Source: Streptosporangium sp. NBC_01495
GTDB lineage: Bacteria > Actinomycetota > Actinomycetes > Streptosporangiales > Streptosporangiaceae
Assembly (NCBI RefSeq): GCF_036250735.1
Contig: NZ_CP109430.1
Coordinates: 2,790,001 to 2,854,000, forward strand
Direction of reading: 5' to 3'
DNA: 64,000 nt
Both the position numbers and the translations under genes were made by a program. Below are positions 7,851-15,100 of this stretch, one piece after another. The notes under the pieces were generated by a model, which saw only the letters and a list, made by a program, of their open reading frames with translations, had not been told where the DNA came from and made no database searches. The first letter of the stretch is position 1; every line of letters begins with the position of its first letter.

Positions 7851-8106
7851 TGGACCTGTCGTTGTCGGTGTCATCGGCAACGTTGGGCGCCCCCTGGGCG
7901 CCATCCCCCCGCTTGGACACGGTGATCATCGGGTAGCGTCGCTCGGTCGGCTCGTTCTTGGCATCGATGATCTCGCCGCCCTCGTCGTAGAACACCGAAA
8001 GCTGCGTGACGGGGTCCACTTCGACAGACGCGTAGAACGGCGGATCATCGTCATGGACTTCGGTCGCTCGGCTCAGGCCCCACGGCTGGAGCGTCAGGTT
8101 CCCCAT
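7843..8106 (-). CDS. tgmA: Graspetide precursor peptide (ATP-grasp-modified RiPP)
   Basis: An 87-residue precursor. The leader carries LQPWGLSRATEV (residues 6-17), the PWGLxR element typical of precursors recognised by this ligase family, then SVFYDEGGEIID. The C-terminal 25 residues, from about Thr62, are rich in Asp with Thr, Ser and Lys (KRGDGAQGAPN, ADDTDNDRSSD) and are the likely modified core. Asp-Gly and Asp-Thr pairs there are candidate aspartimide sites. GAGGGGAA precedes the ATG. No peptidase or transporter gene is adjacent, so removal of the leader is unexplained. Confidence 0.85.
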   Translation of the reverse strand: MGNLTLQPWGLSRATEVHDDDPPFYASVEVDPVTQLSVFYDEGGEIIDAKNEPTERRYPMITVSKRGDGAQGAPNVADDTDNDRSSD

Positions 8107-8223
8107 CGCATTTCCCCTCTCGGGCTCTGGATGATTCGCTCATGACGCTAAAGGCAGTTGGAGATCCTGCCTAGCCGAGTCCGCCGGGCCACCACTACAC
8201 CTGAAAGAAGGGGTAGTCAGGGG

Positions 8224-8598
8224 ATGGAAGATGAACGGACCGAGTCGTTCTATGGTGTGGCGATGGCCATCCCTCCGCAGAGAAACCCCACCCCAGACGG
8301 TAAGTGGGTGCCGGTCCGCATCGGTGAACACACGCTCCAAGTCCTAACGATCGACATCCTCGTCTATCTGGTCGAGATCTACGACCGGGACGAGACGTTG
8401 ATTATGGACTGTCCGTTCAGGCTCATGGTTGACGCCCAAGACTTCATGAGGGCAGAAAGCGTCCCCGGTGGTCACGGGGACCTCCTTGTGTACGACATAT
8501 CATTCCGAAACGCCCCCATCCGCATGAAGGTATTCGACTCGATCAACTACTCGAACGACTATGAGCCACCCGAAGCCGACGAGAGTCCCGAGAACTAA
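8224..8598 (+). CDS. Hypothetical protein
   Basis: About 124 residues, acidic, with no family I recognise. It has alternating hydrophobic strands (HTLQVLTIDILVYLVEIYDR; DLLVYDISFRNAPIRMKVF), suggesting a small beta-rich cytosolic fold. The start at 8224 has AGGGG immediately upstream; an ATG at 8263 is an alternative without a binding site. It is transcribed divergently from the graspetide operon and ends at a strong terminator. Confidence 0.6.
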   Translation: MEDERTESFYGVAMAIPPQRNPTPDGKWVPVRIGEHTLQVLTIDILVYLVEIYDRDETLIMDCPFRLMVDAQDFMRAESVPGGHGDLLVYDISFRNAPIRMKVFDSINYSNDYEPPEADESPEN

Positions 8599-8600
8599 GA

Positions 8601-8632
8601 AACCCCCTGGCGGCGAAGGCCAGGGGGTTTTT
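8601..8632 (+). terminator. Rho-independent terminator
   Basis: AACCCCCTGGC pairs with GCCAGGGGGTT around a 7-nt loop and is followed by TTTTT. The A-rich left side (TAAGAAA) makes it usable in both directions, for the plus gene ending at 8598 and the minus DUF397 gene ending at 8642. Confidence 0.9.
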
Positions 8633-8641
8633 CTGTCTGGC

Positions 8642-8857
8642 TTAGAAGTCGAACTCGCCCCTCTTCGCACCATCGAGGAACGCGTTCCACTCACCAGGGG
8701 TGAAGACATGTACGGGGCCGGTGCCCCGGTCCTTGGTGTCTCGCAGGGCCACACGCCCTCCGGACAGAGGGGCAACCTCCACACAGTTGCCACCGTTGGA
8801 GCTGGACTTCTGAGCGGTCCGCCAGGCCGCCGTCACCAGCTCATCCTTGAGGCTCAT
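8642..8857 (-). CDS. DUF397 domain protein
   Basis: A 71-residue DUF397 protein with the family pattern AAWRTAQKSSSNGGNCVEVA and the C-terminal EWNAFLDGAKRGEFDF. DUF397 proteins are small actinobacterial partners encoded next to XRE/DUF5753 regulators, where several act as their antagonists or co-effectors. The start overlaps the end of the upstream XRE gene by 17 bp, so the pair is translationally linked. Confidence 0.92.
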   Translation of the reverse strand: MSLKDELVTAAWRTAQKSSSNGGNCVEVAPLSGGRVALRDTKDRGTGPVHVFTPGEWNAFLDGAKRGEFDF

Positions 8858-9665
8858 ACTTCACCTTCATCTCTCTTATCACTTGCTCAGACACGTGGAG
8901 TGGATGTGCCCAGGCACGAACCGCGTCGTACTTGAGCGTAACGGCATGCACCTCGTCGGCGCGATCGGTTACCTGGCCATTGATGGGAGTGTCCAGGTAG
9001 GCCGCATCTCGCTGGCCGGCTATCTGAGCAAGGGCAAAGGCCCCGGACAGGCCCGTCGTGGCCCCGATGCTAACCGGGACTACCTGGACCGTGAGGTAAG
9101 GCCGGGCCATCAGCTCAAGCAGGTGCTCCAGCTGGTGGTACATCACTTCTGTCCCGCCCACCGGCCGGTACAGAACGCCCTCGTCGATGACGACCGAGAC
9201 CATCGGCGGTGTGGCGCGATCGAAGATCTTCCGACGCTGAATCCTGGCGGTAACCAGCTCCTCGACCTCGCGCTCCGACACGCCCGGCTCGCACCGCAGC
9301 ACCGCGCGGGCGTAGTCCGGTGTTTGAAGAAGCCCAGGCATGACCAGCGGCTCCCACATTCGCAGGACTCGCGCCTCGGCCTCGATCTTCGTCCACGGCC
9401 GGAACCAACGAGGTGACGTCTTCTCACACTGGGCGAACAATGGCATCAGCTTGCCGACGGCACCGAGTGCGGCCTCACACCGAAGAAAGAAGTCTTCCTT
9501 CGGTGCCCTTTCGGCCCGCTCCAAGAAGCCGACCATGGCCGAGGAGAACTGGATCTTCGCCGCCAGATCATCCTGTGACCAGCCCAATGACTCGCGCAAT
9601 CGCCGCAACTCCTGTCCGAGACGCTCCTCGGGAGTGTTTGACATATCCCGTTTTTTGCGCGGCAC
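8841..9665 (-). CDS. XRE-family regulator with DUF5753 domain
   Basis: A 274-residue regulator. Residues 15-70 form an XRE helix-turn-helix (LGQELRRLRESLGWSQDDLA, FSSAMVGFLERAERAP) and the remainder is the DUF5753 domain (MWEPLVMPGLLQTPDYARAVL; MYHQLEHLLELM). The GTG at 9665 is chosen because AGGAG lies 5-6 nt upstream; an in-frame ATG at 9644 is an alternative. It forms a pair with the DUF397 gene at 8642 and is divergent from the ATP-binding protein gene at 9888. Confidence 0.92.
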   Translation of the reverse strand: MPRKKRDMSNTPEERLGQELRRLRESLGWSQDDLAAKIQFSSAMVGFLERAERAPKEDFFLRCEAALGAVGKLMPLFAQCEKTSPRWFRPWTKIEAEARVLRMWEPLVMPGLLQTPDYARAVLRCEPGVSEREVEELVTARIQRRKIFDRATPPMVSVVIDEGVLYRPVGGTEVMYHQLEHLLELMARPYLTVQVVPVSIGATTGLSGAFALAQIAGQRDAAYLDTPINGQVTDRADEVHAVTLKYDAVRAWAHPLHVSEQVIREMKVKYEPQG

Positions 9666-9887
9666 TCGGACTCCTATTCCAGGCTACCCCTGTAGTCGCG
9701 GCTACTAGGTCTACCACAACCAATGTGTCACACAGCTGTAGTTGACCATAGGTGGTCGGACCCAAAGCCCAGCGTGCAACCTAGGAATCCCCGAACGGGC
9801 AGAAAACACAAGCGGCGCACCGTTGGAGTCCCAGCCGGGGCCATAGCGGCTGATGGGCCGCAAAACAGACAGATGGGACAAAGTCTG

Positions 9888-10355
9888 ATGCGTGCGATCC
9901 CTTTCCAGGTGTCTCTGATAGGCGAGATAGAGCTTCCCTGTGAGCACGAGTCTCCCGGTACGGCGAGAACGGTCGTGAATGAGTGGCTGGGGAAGGATCA
10001 CCCCGCCAACTTCAGCGTCCGGCTTGTCGTTTCTGAGCTGGTAACGAATTCCGTTCGTTACGCCAGCCTCTACACCTCGAAGGGCATTGGGCTTCGCCTG
10101 TACGACGTCGGCGAAGCCGTCCGCGTTGAGGTTCAGGACTCGGGGGCGAAATGCGCATATCCCAAGCTCAATGCTCCGCAAAGCGACATCGAAAATTCGG
10201 TCAGAGAGGGCGGCAGGGGCCTTTTCATCGTAGAGAAGCACTCCGTGCTCTGGGGAGTCACCTTCATCCAAAATCCGCTCGGCTGCATTGTGTGGGCCGA
10301 AGTCCCGCTTCAGGAGCCGACGCCTGAGGAGTTCGATTCCAACGTCTGGGCATAG
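9888..10355 (+). CDS. RsbW-like ATP-binding protein (HATPase_c)
   Basis: About 155 residues, a GHKL/HATPase_c_2 domain of the anti-sigma-factor/serine-kinase type. The N box is FSVRLVVSELVTNSVRYA, followed by VRVEVQDSGAK (G1) and EGGRGLFIVEKHS (G2). Such small proteins in actinomycetes usually phosphorylate anti-sigma antagonists or bind partners encoded nearby; none is obvious here. The ATG at 9888 is chosen because the domain begins soon after it; an ATG at 9873 is possible. The gap from 9666 holds the divergent promoters. Confidence 0.85.
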   Translation: MRAIPFQVSLIGEIELPCEHESPGTARTVVNEWLGKDHPANFSVRLVVSELVTNSVRYASLYTSKGIGLRLYDVGEAVRVEVQDSGAKCAYPKLNAPQSDIENSVREGGRGLFIVEKHSVLWGVTFIQNPLGCIVWAEVPLQEPTPEEFDSNVWA

Positions 10356-10500
10356 CCCACGGCCCCGCTGGCACGCCGCCCGGCCTGAGTCTCTTGGACC
10401 GCTTGGCCGAGCTGGTTGGCTGTCTCGCGCATGGCGGCGTAGAGCCCGCGCAGCGCGACGAGCCTCCGTGGGTCAGGAAGGCGATCACCGAGGCCGGGTT

Positions 10501-10752
10501 ATGCGCCAACCCTCGCGGTTTGGCACCAACCTCGGTCTGAACGGAGCGATTGCCATCGCACAGGCGTCCGACAGGCAAAGGAGCACGGTTTACCTGAAAA
10601 CGGTAGGTCAGCCGGTCGTATCAAGCAGTTCGGATCTCATCGCTACGGTTACCCTGAAGCTGGACGCCCTCAGGGCGGAATCCCTCCCCCAGAGCGCGTC
10701 GCTGGAACTCATCCGGAAGATGGTGGACAAGTGGACCTCACGGCTGAACTGA
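10501..10752 (+). CDS. Small hypothetical ORF upstream of DUF397
   Basis: An 83-residue ORF whose last 22 bp overlap the DUF397 gene at 10731. The C-terminal half is predicted helical (SDLIATVTLKLDALRAE, LELIRKMVDKW). Its position is where an XRE partner would normally sit, but no helix-turn-helix is visible. It may be a degenerate partner or a chance frame. Confidence 0.3.
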   Translation: MRQPSRFGTNLGLNGAIAIAQASDRQRSTVYLKTVGQPVVSSSSDLIATVTLKLDALRAESLPQSASLELIRKMVDKWTSRLN

Positions 10753-10943
10753 ACACCGCGGCCTGGCGTAAGGCGAGTCGTTCCGGCACGAACGGCGGCG
10801 ACTGCATCGAGGTGGCTCCGCTCTCCCAGGGTCGTGTAGCCATTCATGACACCGAGGCTCCTGACCAGGCCCCCTATGTGGTGCGGGGCGAGGTCTGGGC
10901 GGCTTTCGTCGATGGAGCCAAGAAGGGCGAGTTCGATTTCTAG
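10731..10943 (+). CDS. DUF397 domain protein, second copy
   Basis: A 70-residue DUF397 protein (AAWRKASRSGTNGGDCIEVAP; WAAFVDGAKKGEFDF) clearly paralogous to the one at 8642. GTG start, with GGTGG about 5 nt upstream. Unlike the first copy it has no complete XRE gene beside it. It may work with the regulator at 8841 or with the ATP-binding protein at 9888. Confidence 0.9.
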   Translation: MDLTAELNTAAWRKASRSGTNGGDCIEVAPLSQGRVAIHDTEAPDQAPYVVRGEVWAAFVDGAKKGEFDF

Positions 10944-11187
10944 CCCTCCTCGAACCGAGAAGACCCCTTGAAACCGCCTCCGGCCGGGGCTTTCGCCGTC
11001 TCGACGTGTCGGCCGCGAAGCCACTCCGCCAGGTCCATGTCAGTGCCGATGGGGACCACTGGTTAAGGAGCTTGTTTGCCTGTGCGGGTTAGTGATCACT
11101 GCCGTTGTGTTCTGATCCGGTTCTGTCTGGTACGGCACGTGGGGTGGTGCGTTGTCCGAGGAGATGGCGTGGTGTCCGGCCGGGTGC

Positions 11188-11781
11188 CTACTCGGCCACG
11201 GACGGGGCGACCTCGTATGAGCCGACCAGGCGGGCCAGCTGTCGGCCCGCCGCCCGCAGGGGTTCTTCGCTGCGTCTGACCTGGGCCGTCACTTCGGCGC
11301 CTTCCAGAGTGCTGATGATCGTGGTCGCGAGGTCCCGCGCGTCCTCGGCGCGAAAGCCCGAGCGCAGCAGTTTGTCGTAGACCAATCCCTCCCAGCTGCG
11401 TAGCGCTGCCGCGCACACCTGCTGGATCTCCGAGTCGGTGCCCAGCGTCTCCAGCGCCGCCGCGGTGATCGGGCAGCCGTCGGTCCAGCCGGACTCGCGC
11501 AATGAGGTGGCGAGCTGCCGGGCGCAGGCCTCCACGGCGGCACCCGGGTCCTGCCGGCTGTCCAGCGCCTCGCGGAGGACGGCCGCGAACTCCTGGTCGC
11601 CGTGCTTGATGGCGGCGACCGCGACGGCCTCCTTGCCGTCGGGAAAGAAATGGTAGACCGAGCCCAGTGTGGCCTGCGCCTCCTTGGCGATCTGTTTGAT
11701 GCCCGTACCGACGTACCCCTGGCGCTGCAGGAGACGCGAGGCGGCGATGACGATCCGATCCCGGGTGCTGGTCTGGCCCAT
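11188..11781 (-). CDS. TetR/AcrR-family repressor
   Basis: A 197-residue regulator. The N-terminal helix-turn-helix spans about residues 8-52 (RIVIAASRLLQRQGYVGTGI; IAKEAQATLGSVYHFFPDGKE), and the C-terminal ligand domain resembles the YxaF/TetR_C_33 type. It is divergent from the imine-reductase-like gene at 11896, with two related palindromes between the two starts, so it very likely represses both genes. Confidence 0.9.
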   Translation of the reverse strand: MGQTSTRDRIVIAASRLLQRQGYVGTGIKQIAKEAQATLGSVYHFFPDGKEAVAVAAIKHGDQEFAAVLREALDSRQDPGAAVEACARQLATSLRESGWTDGCPITAAALETLGTDSEIQQVCAAALRSWEGLVYDKLLRSGFRAEDARDLATTIISTLEGAEVTAQVRRSEEPLRAAGRQLARLVGSYEVAPSVAE

Positions 11782-11793
11782 GCGCCCAGCATA

Positions 11794-11815
11794 CTAGTTA
11801 GAACGTTCGTTTTAG
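11794..11815. promoter_or_regulatory. TetR operator, proximal copy
   Basis: A 22-bp dyad with core GAACGTTC and outer CTA/TAG arms, 13 bp upstream of the TetR start codon. It shares the pattern CTAnnnnGAnCGnTCnnnnTAG with the copy at 11841-11862; centres are 47 bp apart. Confidence 0.7.
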
Positions 11816-11840
11816 AAGTGTGCTACGGTCTACCCGCGCT

Positions 11841-11862
11841 CTAAATAGAGCGCTCGTTTTAG
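11841..11862. promoter_or_regulatory. TetR operator, distal copy
   Basis: A 22-bp dyad with core GAGCGCTC and arms CTAAA/TTTAG, 34 bp upstream of the enzyme start. Together with the copy at 11794 it fills most of the divergent promoter region. Confidence 0.7.
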
Positions 11863-11895
11863 TCATTGAGCGCATCCACCGTGGAGGTCCACATC

Positions 11896-12768
11896 GTGAA
11901 CAGCAGGCAGCCCGTGACCGTCATCGGCCTCGGCCCCATGGGGCAGGCGATGGTCGGCGCCTTCCTCGACAAGGGCCACCGGGTCACCGTCTGGAACCGC
12001 ACCCCTTCCCGCGCCGACGCACTGGTCGAGCGTGGCGCCCTGCTCGCGGGCAGCGTCGAGGAGGCGCTGACGGCCAACGAACTGGTGATCTTGAGCCTCA
12101 CCGACTACGAGGCGATGTACGCCGTACTGGAACCGGCATCGCACGCCCTTTCCGGCCGTGTGCTGGTCAACCTCAGCTCCGACACCCCCGACAAGACCCG
12201 CGCGGGTGCCCGGTGGATCACCGAGCATGGCGGGGTCCACCTCACCGGCGGCGTCACTGTGCCGCCCTCAGGCATCGGACAGCCCGAGTCGTCCACCTTC
12301 TACAGCGGCCCCCGCGAACCGTTCGAGACGCACCAGCCCACCCTCGAAGCCCTGACCGGCACAGACTTCCGGGGCGAGGACCCCGGGCTGGCCGCACTGC
12401 TCTACCAGATCGGCATGGTCATGTTCTGGACGTCCATGCTCAGCTACTGGCAAGCCATCGCCCTGGCCGACGCCCACGGCCTCACCGCCGCGGAGATCCT
12501 GCCGCACGCCACCGAGACCATGACGTCGATGCCCAACTTCCTGTCGTTCTACGCAGCACGTATCGACTCCGGCGAGCACGGCGGCGACGTGGACCGGCTG
12601 GCCATGGGCCTGGCCAGCGTCGAGCACATCCTGCACACCAACGCCGACGCGGGCGTCGACACCGCACTTCCCGCCGCCGTCGTGGACCTGTTCCGGCGCG
12701 GCATGGACGCCGGACACGCAGCCGACAGCTTCTCCAGCCTGGTGAGCCTGATGAAGAAGGCGGGTTAG
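11896..12768 (+). CDS. NADP(H)-dependent imine reductase-like oxidoreductase
   Basis: About 290 residues of the beta-hydroxyacid dehydrogenase/imine reductase superfamily. The N-terminal Rossmann domain shows VIGLGPMGQAM and WNRTPSRADAL, where Arg/Thr after the second strand suggests NADPH. VNLSSDTP and the helical C-terminal half (LLYQIGMVMFWTSMLSYWQA) resemble imine reductases more than 6-phosphogluconate or hydroxyisobutyrate dehydrogenases. The GTG at 11896 has GGAGG 8 nt upstream; the ATG at 11866 lies against the operator and has no binding site. Controlled by the divergent TetR gene. The natural substrate is unknown. Confidence 0.82.
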   Translation: MNSRQPVTVIGLGPMGQAMVGAFLDKGHRVTVWNRTPSRADALVERGALLAGSVEEALTANELVILSLTDYEAMYAVLEPASHALSGRVLVNLSSDTPDKTRAGARWITEHGGVHLTGGVTVPPSGIGQPESSTFYSGPREPFETHQPTLEALTGTDFRGEDPGLAALLYQIGMVMFWTSMLSYWQAIALADAHGLTAAEILPHATETMTSMPNFLSFYAARIDSGEHGGDVDRLAMGLASVEHILHTNADAGVDTALPAAVVDLFRRGMDAGHAADSFSSLVSLMKKAG

Positions 12769-12774
12769 CAGTCC

Positions 12775-12811
12775 GTGCCCACCCTGTGACGGTCGTTCAC
12801 CGGGTGGGCAC
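12775..12811 (+). terminator. Hairpin after imine-reductase-like gene
   Basis: GTGCCCACCC (12775-12784) pairs perfectly with GGGTGGGCAC (12802-12811). There is no U-tract. It lies 6 bp past the stop codon. Confidence 0.7.
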
Positions 12812-12903
12812 GACCCCGCCGTCGAACACCAGCCGAAATCCTCCGGGTTCTTCGGCGTTTGGGCGCAGTAGGTGGGCTGGACCAGAAGCATCCGGTCGGC
12901 TTG

Positions 12904-13140
12904 GAAACCGTCGGGACCGACAGTCGCGGCTACGACGCGAACAAGAAGACAGGCGGCCGCAAACGGTTCGTGGTCCTCGACACGCTCGGGTTGTCGATGG
13001 CGGTGATGGTCCGCCCGGCCGGGGTACAGGACCGCGCCGGGGCCACCACCATGCCGCTGGGATTGTATTTAAGTGGTGGCTGCCGGATGATCGCGGCCGA
13101 CGGGCACCACCGGCACCCTCACTATGAGAAACGCCGGTAG
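12904..13140 (+). pseudogene. IS5-type transposase fragment
   Basis: The frame reads ETVGTDSRGYDANKKTGGRK, then RFVVLDTLGLSMAVMVRPAG and VQDRAGAT. This is the conserved central part of IS5-family (IS4/IS5 DDE) transposases. The N-terminal part and the rest of the catalytic domain are missing; after about 13069 the sequence jumps to an arginine-rich end (HYEKRR) that may be the transposase C-terminus after an internal deletion. No terminal inverted repeats were found. Inactive remnant. Confidence 0.75.
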
Positions 13141-14241
13141 GTGATGGGCCCTTTCCCCGCCACCTCCGCCACCCTGACCGACTCCCCCGGACGGGGCGCT
13201 TCGATCATCTTGCCTTCGCCGACGTAGATCCCGCAGTGGTCCGGAGGACTGCCGAAGAAGACGATGTCCCCGGGCTGCGGGACCGTGACCGGCTGCCCGC
13301 TCGCCTGGTAGCCGGCCGCGGTGGTATCACCGATCTTGATCCCGGCCTTGTTCAGCGAGTGGTAGACGAGCCCGCTGCAGTCGAAGGCCGACGGTCCGTT
13401 GGCGCCCCAGACGTAGGGTTTCCCGATGTTCGCCCGGGCGGCGGCCACGATGTCGACGCCGAGCCCGGTCCCGGCCACATACGGCCGCGACCGCCGGGCC
13501 ACCCGACCCGGAGCCGCCGGAGCCACTGGAGCCGCCGGAGCCGCCTCCGAGGCTGGGCGAGGCGGCAGGTCCGGCTCCGCCGCCGTTCGTACTGGCGAGG
13601 GTCGTGTGACTCGGATCAGGCCCCGTAGTCCGCCTCCAGTCGAAGGTGCGGCCCTGCCCCGGGGTGAACTCCTGGTCGCCGGGCGCCTTGACGATGGCGA
13701 AGAAGACGGACTCGTCGTCGATCGTCTTCTTGATCTCCTTCATCGCCTTGCTCACGGCCTCGTCGGCGGAGCTGACAGGCTCGCCGGCGGTGGAGAGGGC
13801 ACCGTTGACCGCGGCAAGGGCGCCAGGCTCGGCCTTCTTCCGCTCCGCCTCGGACGTGCTGTTGCGGTAGACGGTGACCCTGTGGTCGGCGAGGACGTTG
13901 TCGCAGAGGGTGTTGACCTTGGACTTGGCCTCCTCCAGTGCCGTGGCGGCCGTGTCGAGCAGACCCGCACAGGTCAGCAGCGCACCGTGGAACGTGGTGT
14001 TGGCCTTGCTGTAATTGCGCATGTAGACGTCGAAGGCGTTGGCCGACTCGCCCTCCCAGTTGTTGTCGACGTCGACGACCGCGGAGCGGAGGGAGCCGAT
14101 GTGCTCGTTCACCTTGCCGGCCAGGCCCCGCCATCGGATCGCGACATCGCGGATGTCGGCCGGCCTGCCGTTGACCTTGTCCACGAGGGCGGCCAGCGAG
14201 GCGCCGCCGGGCAGCTTGGCGATCTCCTCCCGGACGCTCAC
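13122..14241 (-). pseudogene. WXG100-linker-NlpC/P60 endopeptidase gene split by a frameshift
   Basis: The GTG at 14241 starts a WXG100-like helical domain (SAVVDVDNNWEGESANAFDVYM), then helical segments and a Gly/Ser linker (about residues 222-246). In the next frame, joined near 13490-13525, is a complete NlpC/P60 domain: NIGKPYVWGANGPSAFDCSG with the catalytic Cys, DHCGIYVGEGKMIEAP with the His, then TYRRFS and a stop at 13122. A +1 shift (one extra base) separates the halves. It is either a mutation, a sequencing error or a programmed shift. When whole it would be a type VII-type exported peptidoglycan hydrolase. It overlaps the small upstream gene as GTGA. Confidence 0.8.
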
Positions 14242-14537
14242 GCCTCCGCCACCTCACTGGACTTGTCGGCTTTGCGGACGTTGTCCTCCACGTCGTCCAG
14301 GGCGTACTCGAGGTCTTTGAGCCTGCCCCGCACGAGCCCGAGTTCGCTGTCGAGCTTCTTCTCGACCACGTCGAGGACCACGGCGAGCGCGGAGGCGTCG
14401 GCCAGCTTCCCGAACATGGACGAGTCGGCCGCGTCGGCGGGATATTCGCCACCGAGATCATTGAACAGCACCGACAGGTTGTACGCGGTCGTACGGCAGC
14501 GATCAAGCGCCTCGAAGTGGATATCGACACCCGTCAT
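14238..14537 (-). CDS. Small ESX/EspC-like helical protein
   Basis: A 99-residue helical protein (ALDRCRTTAYNLSVLFNDLG; LDVVEKKLDSELGLVRGRL) with the size and helix content of EspC/ESX-1-type secreted partners. GAGGGAG lies 8 nt before the ATG. The stop overlaps the start of the WXG100-NlpC gene (GTGA), so the two products probably form a secretion pair. No type VII secretion machinery is in the window. Confidence 0.65.
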   Translation of the reverse strand: MTGVDIHFEALDRCRTTAYNLSVLFNDLGGEYPADAADSSMFGKLADASALAVVLDVVEKKLDSELGLVRGRLKDLEYALDDVEDNVRKADKSSEVAEA

Positions 14538-14830
14538 CCAGCTGACTCCCTCAGGCATCGGTACGAACCATCGCATGGAGATCGTAAAGGACGGAGATCT
14601 TCTTGGGGGGGTACAGGGCCCCGGCCCCGCGTTCCGTGACGGCGAAGAGCCGGGCGGGCGGGCGACGGTGCTCGCCCGCTCGAAGAGACCGACCGTCCGC
14701 TGAGACCCGACCGGCTCGATCCGGTGGCGGTGGCCTCGGAGGACGGCCGTGGAGGCCGCCGCTGCCGGGGAGAGTCGGCCCGAGACGCCCAGCCGGTCGC
14801 CGTCCTTGATCATAGTGACGTGGCCGCTCA

Positions 14831-15014
14831 GGGATCGCCCGCGAGACGCACGACGTGCTCGGTCATCGGCTGTCGCCGCCGAGCGTGCACGCGGGGGCGT
14901 TGGAGTTCAACCCGGGCGCGCCCACGGAGGAGATCGGGTGGGCTGCCGGGGTGATCCGGGGAGAGCACCCACCTGGCCCTGCGGAACCTGCGCGAGGTGA
15001 TCATGGCCGGCTGA
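14831..15014 (+). pseudogene. Histidine-kinase (HisKA_3) remnant
   Basis: The frame IARETHDVLGHRLS / VHAGALEFNPGAPTEEI / GWAAGVIRGE is a clear HisKA_3 phosphoacceptor region (His of ETHDVLGHRL). It continues after a frame change near 14960 as STHLALRNLREVIMAG and stops at 15014. No sensor or ATPase domain remains. It is a decayed fragment of a NarL-type sensor kinase. The rest of the gap 14538-15100 has no coding signal that I can see. Confidence 0.6.
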
Positions 15015-15031
15015 CGACTTTCCCCTTTCTC

Positions 15032-15059
15032 CGCTACATAACATGTATGTAATGTAGCG
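15032..15059. promoter_or_regulatory. 28-bp palindrome upstream of WXG-like gene
   Basis: CGCTACAT and ATGTAGCG flank an inner ACAT/ATGT pair, giving CTACATnACAT-nn-ATGTnATGTAG. It lies 41 bp before the start at 15101. The long nested symmetry and AT-rich core suggest a dimeric operator. The regulator is unknown, although PadR-type sites have similar ACAT/ATGT halves. Confidence 0.55.
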
Positions 15060-15100
15060 TGCGTCTCGCCTTAATCCCCAGCACAGCGGAGAGATGCAGC

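Noticed and set aside
11076..11279. Small plus-strand ORF next to the tetR 3' end
   Set aside because: No ribosome binding site, antisense to the TetR gene over part of its length, and Cys/Arg/Val composition typical of chance frames.
12859..13140. Active insertion sequence
   Set aside because: The transposase is internally deleted, most of the catalytic domain is missing and no terminal inverted repeats were found.
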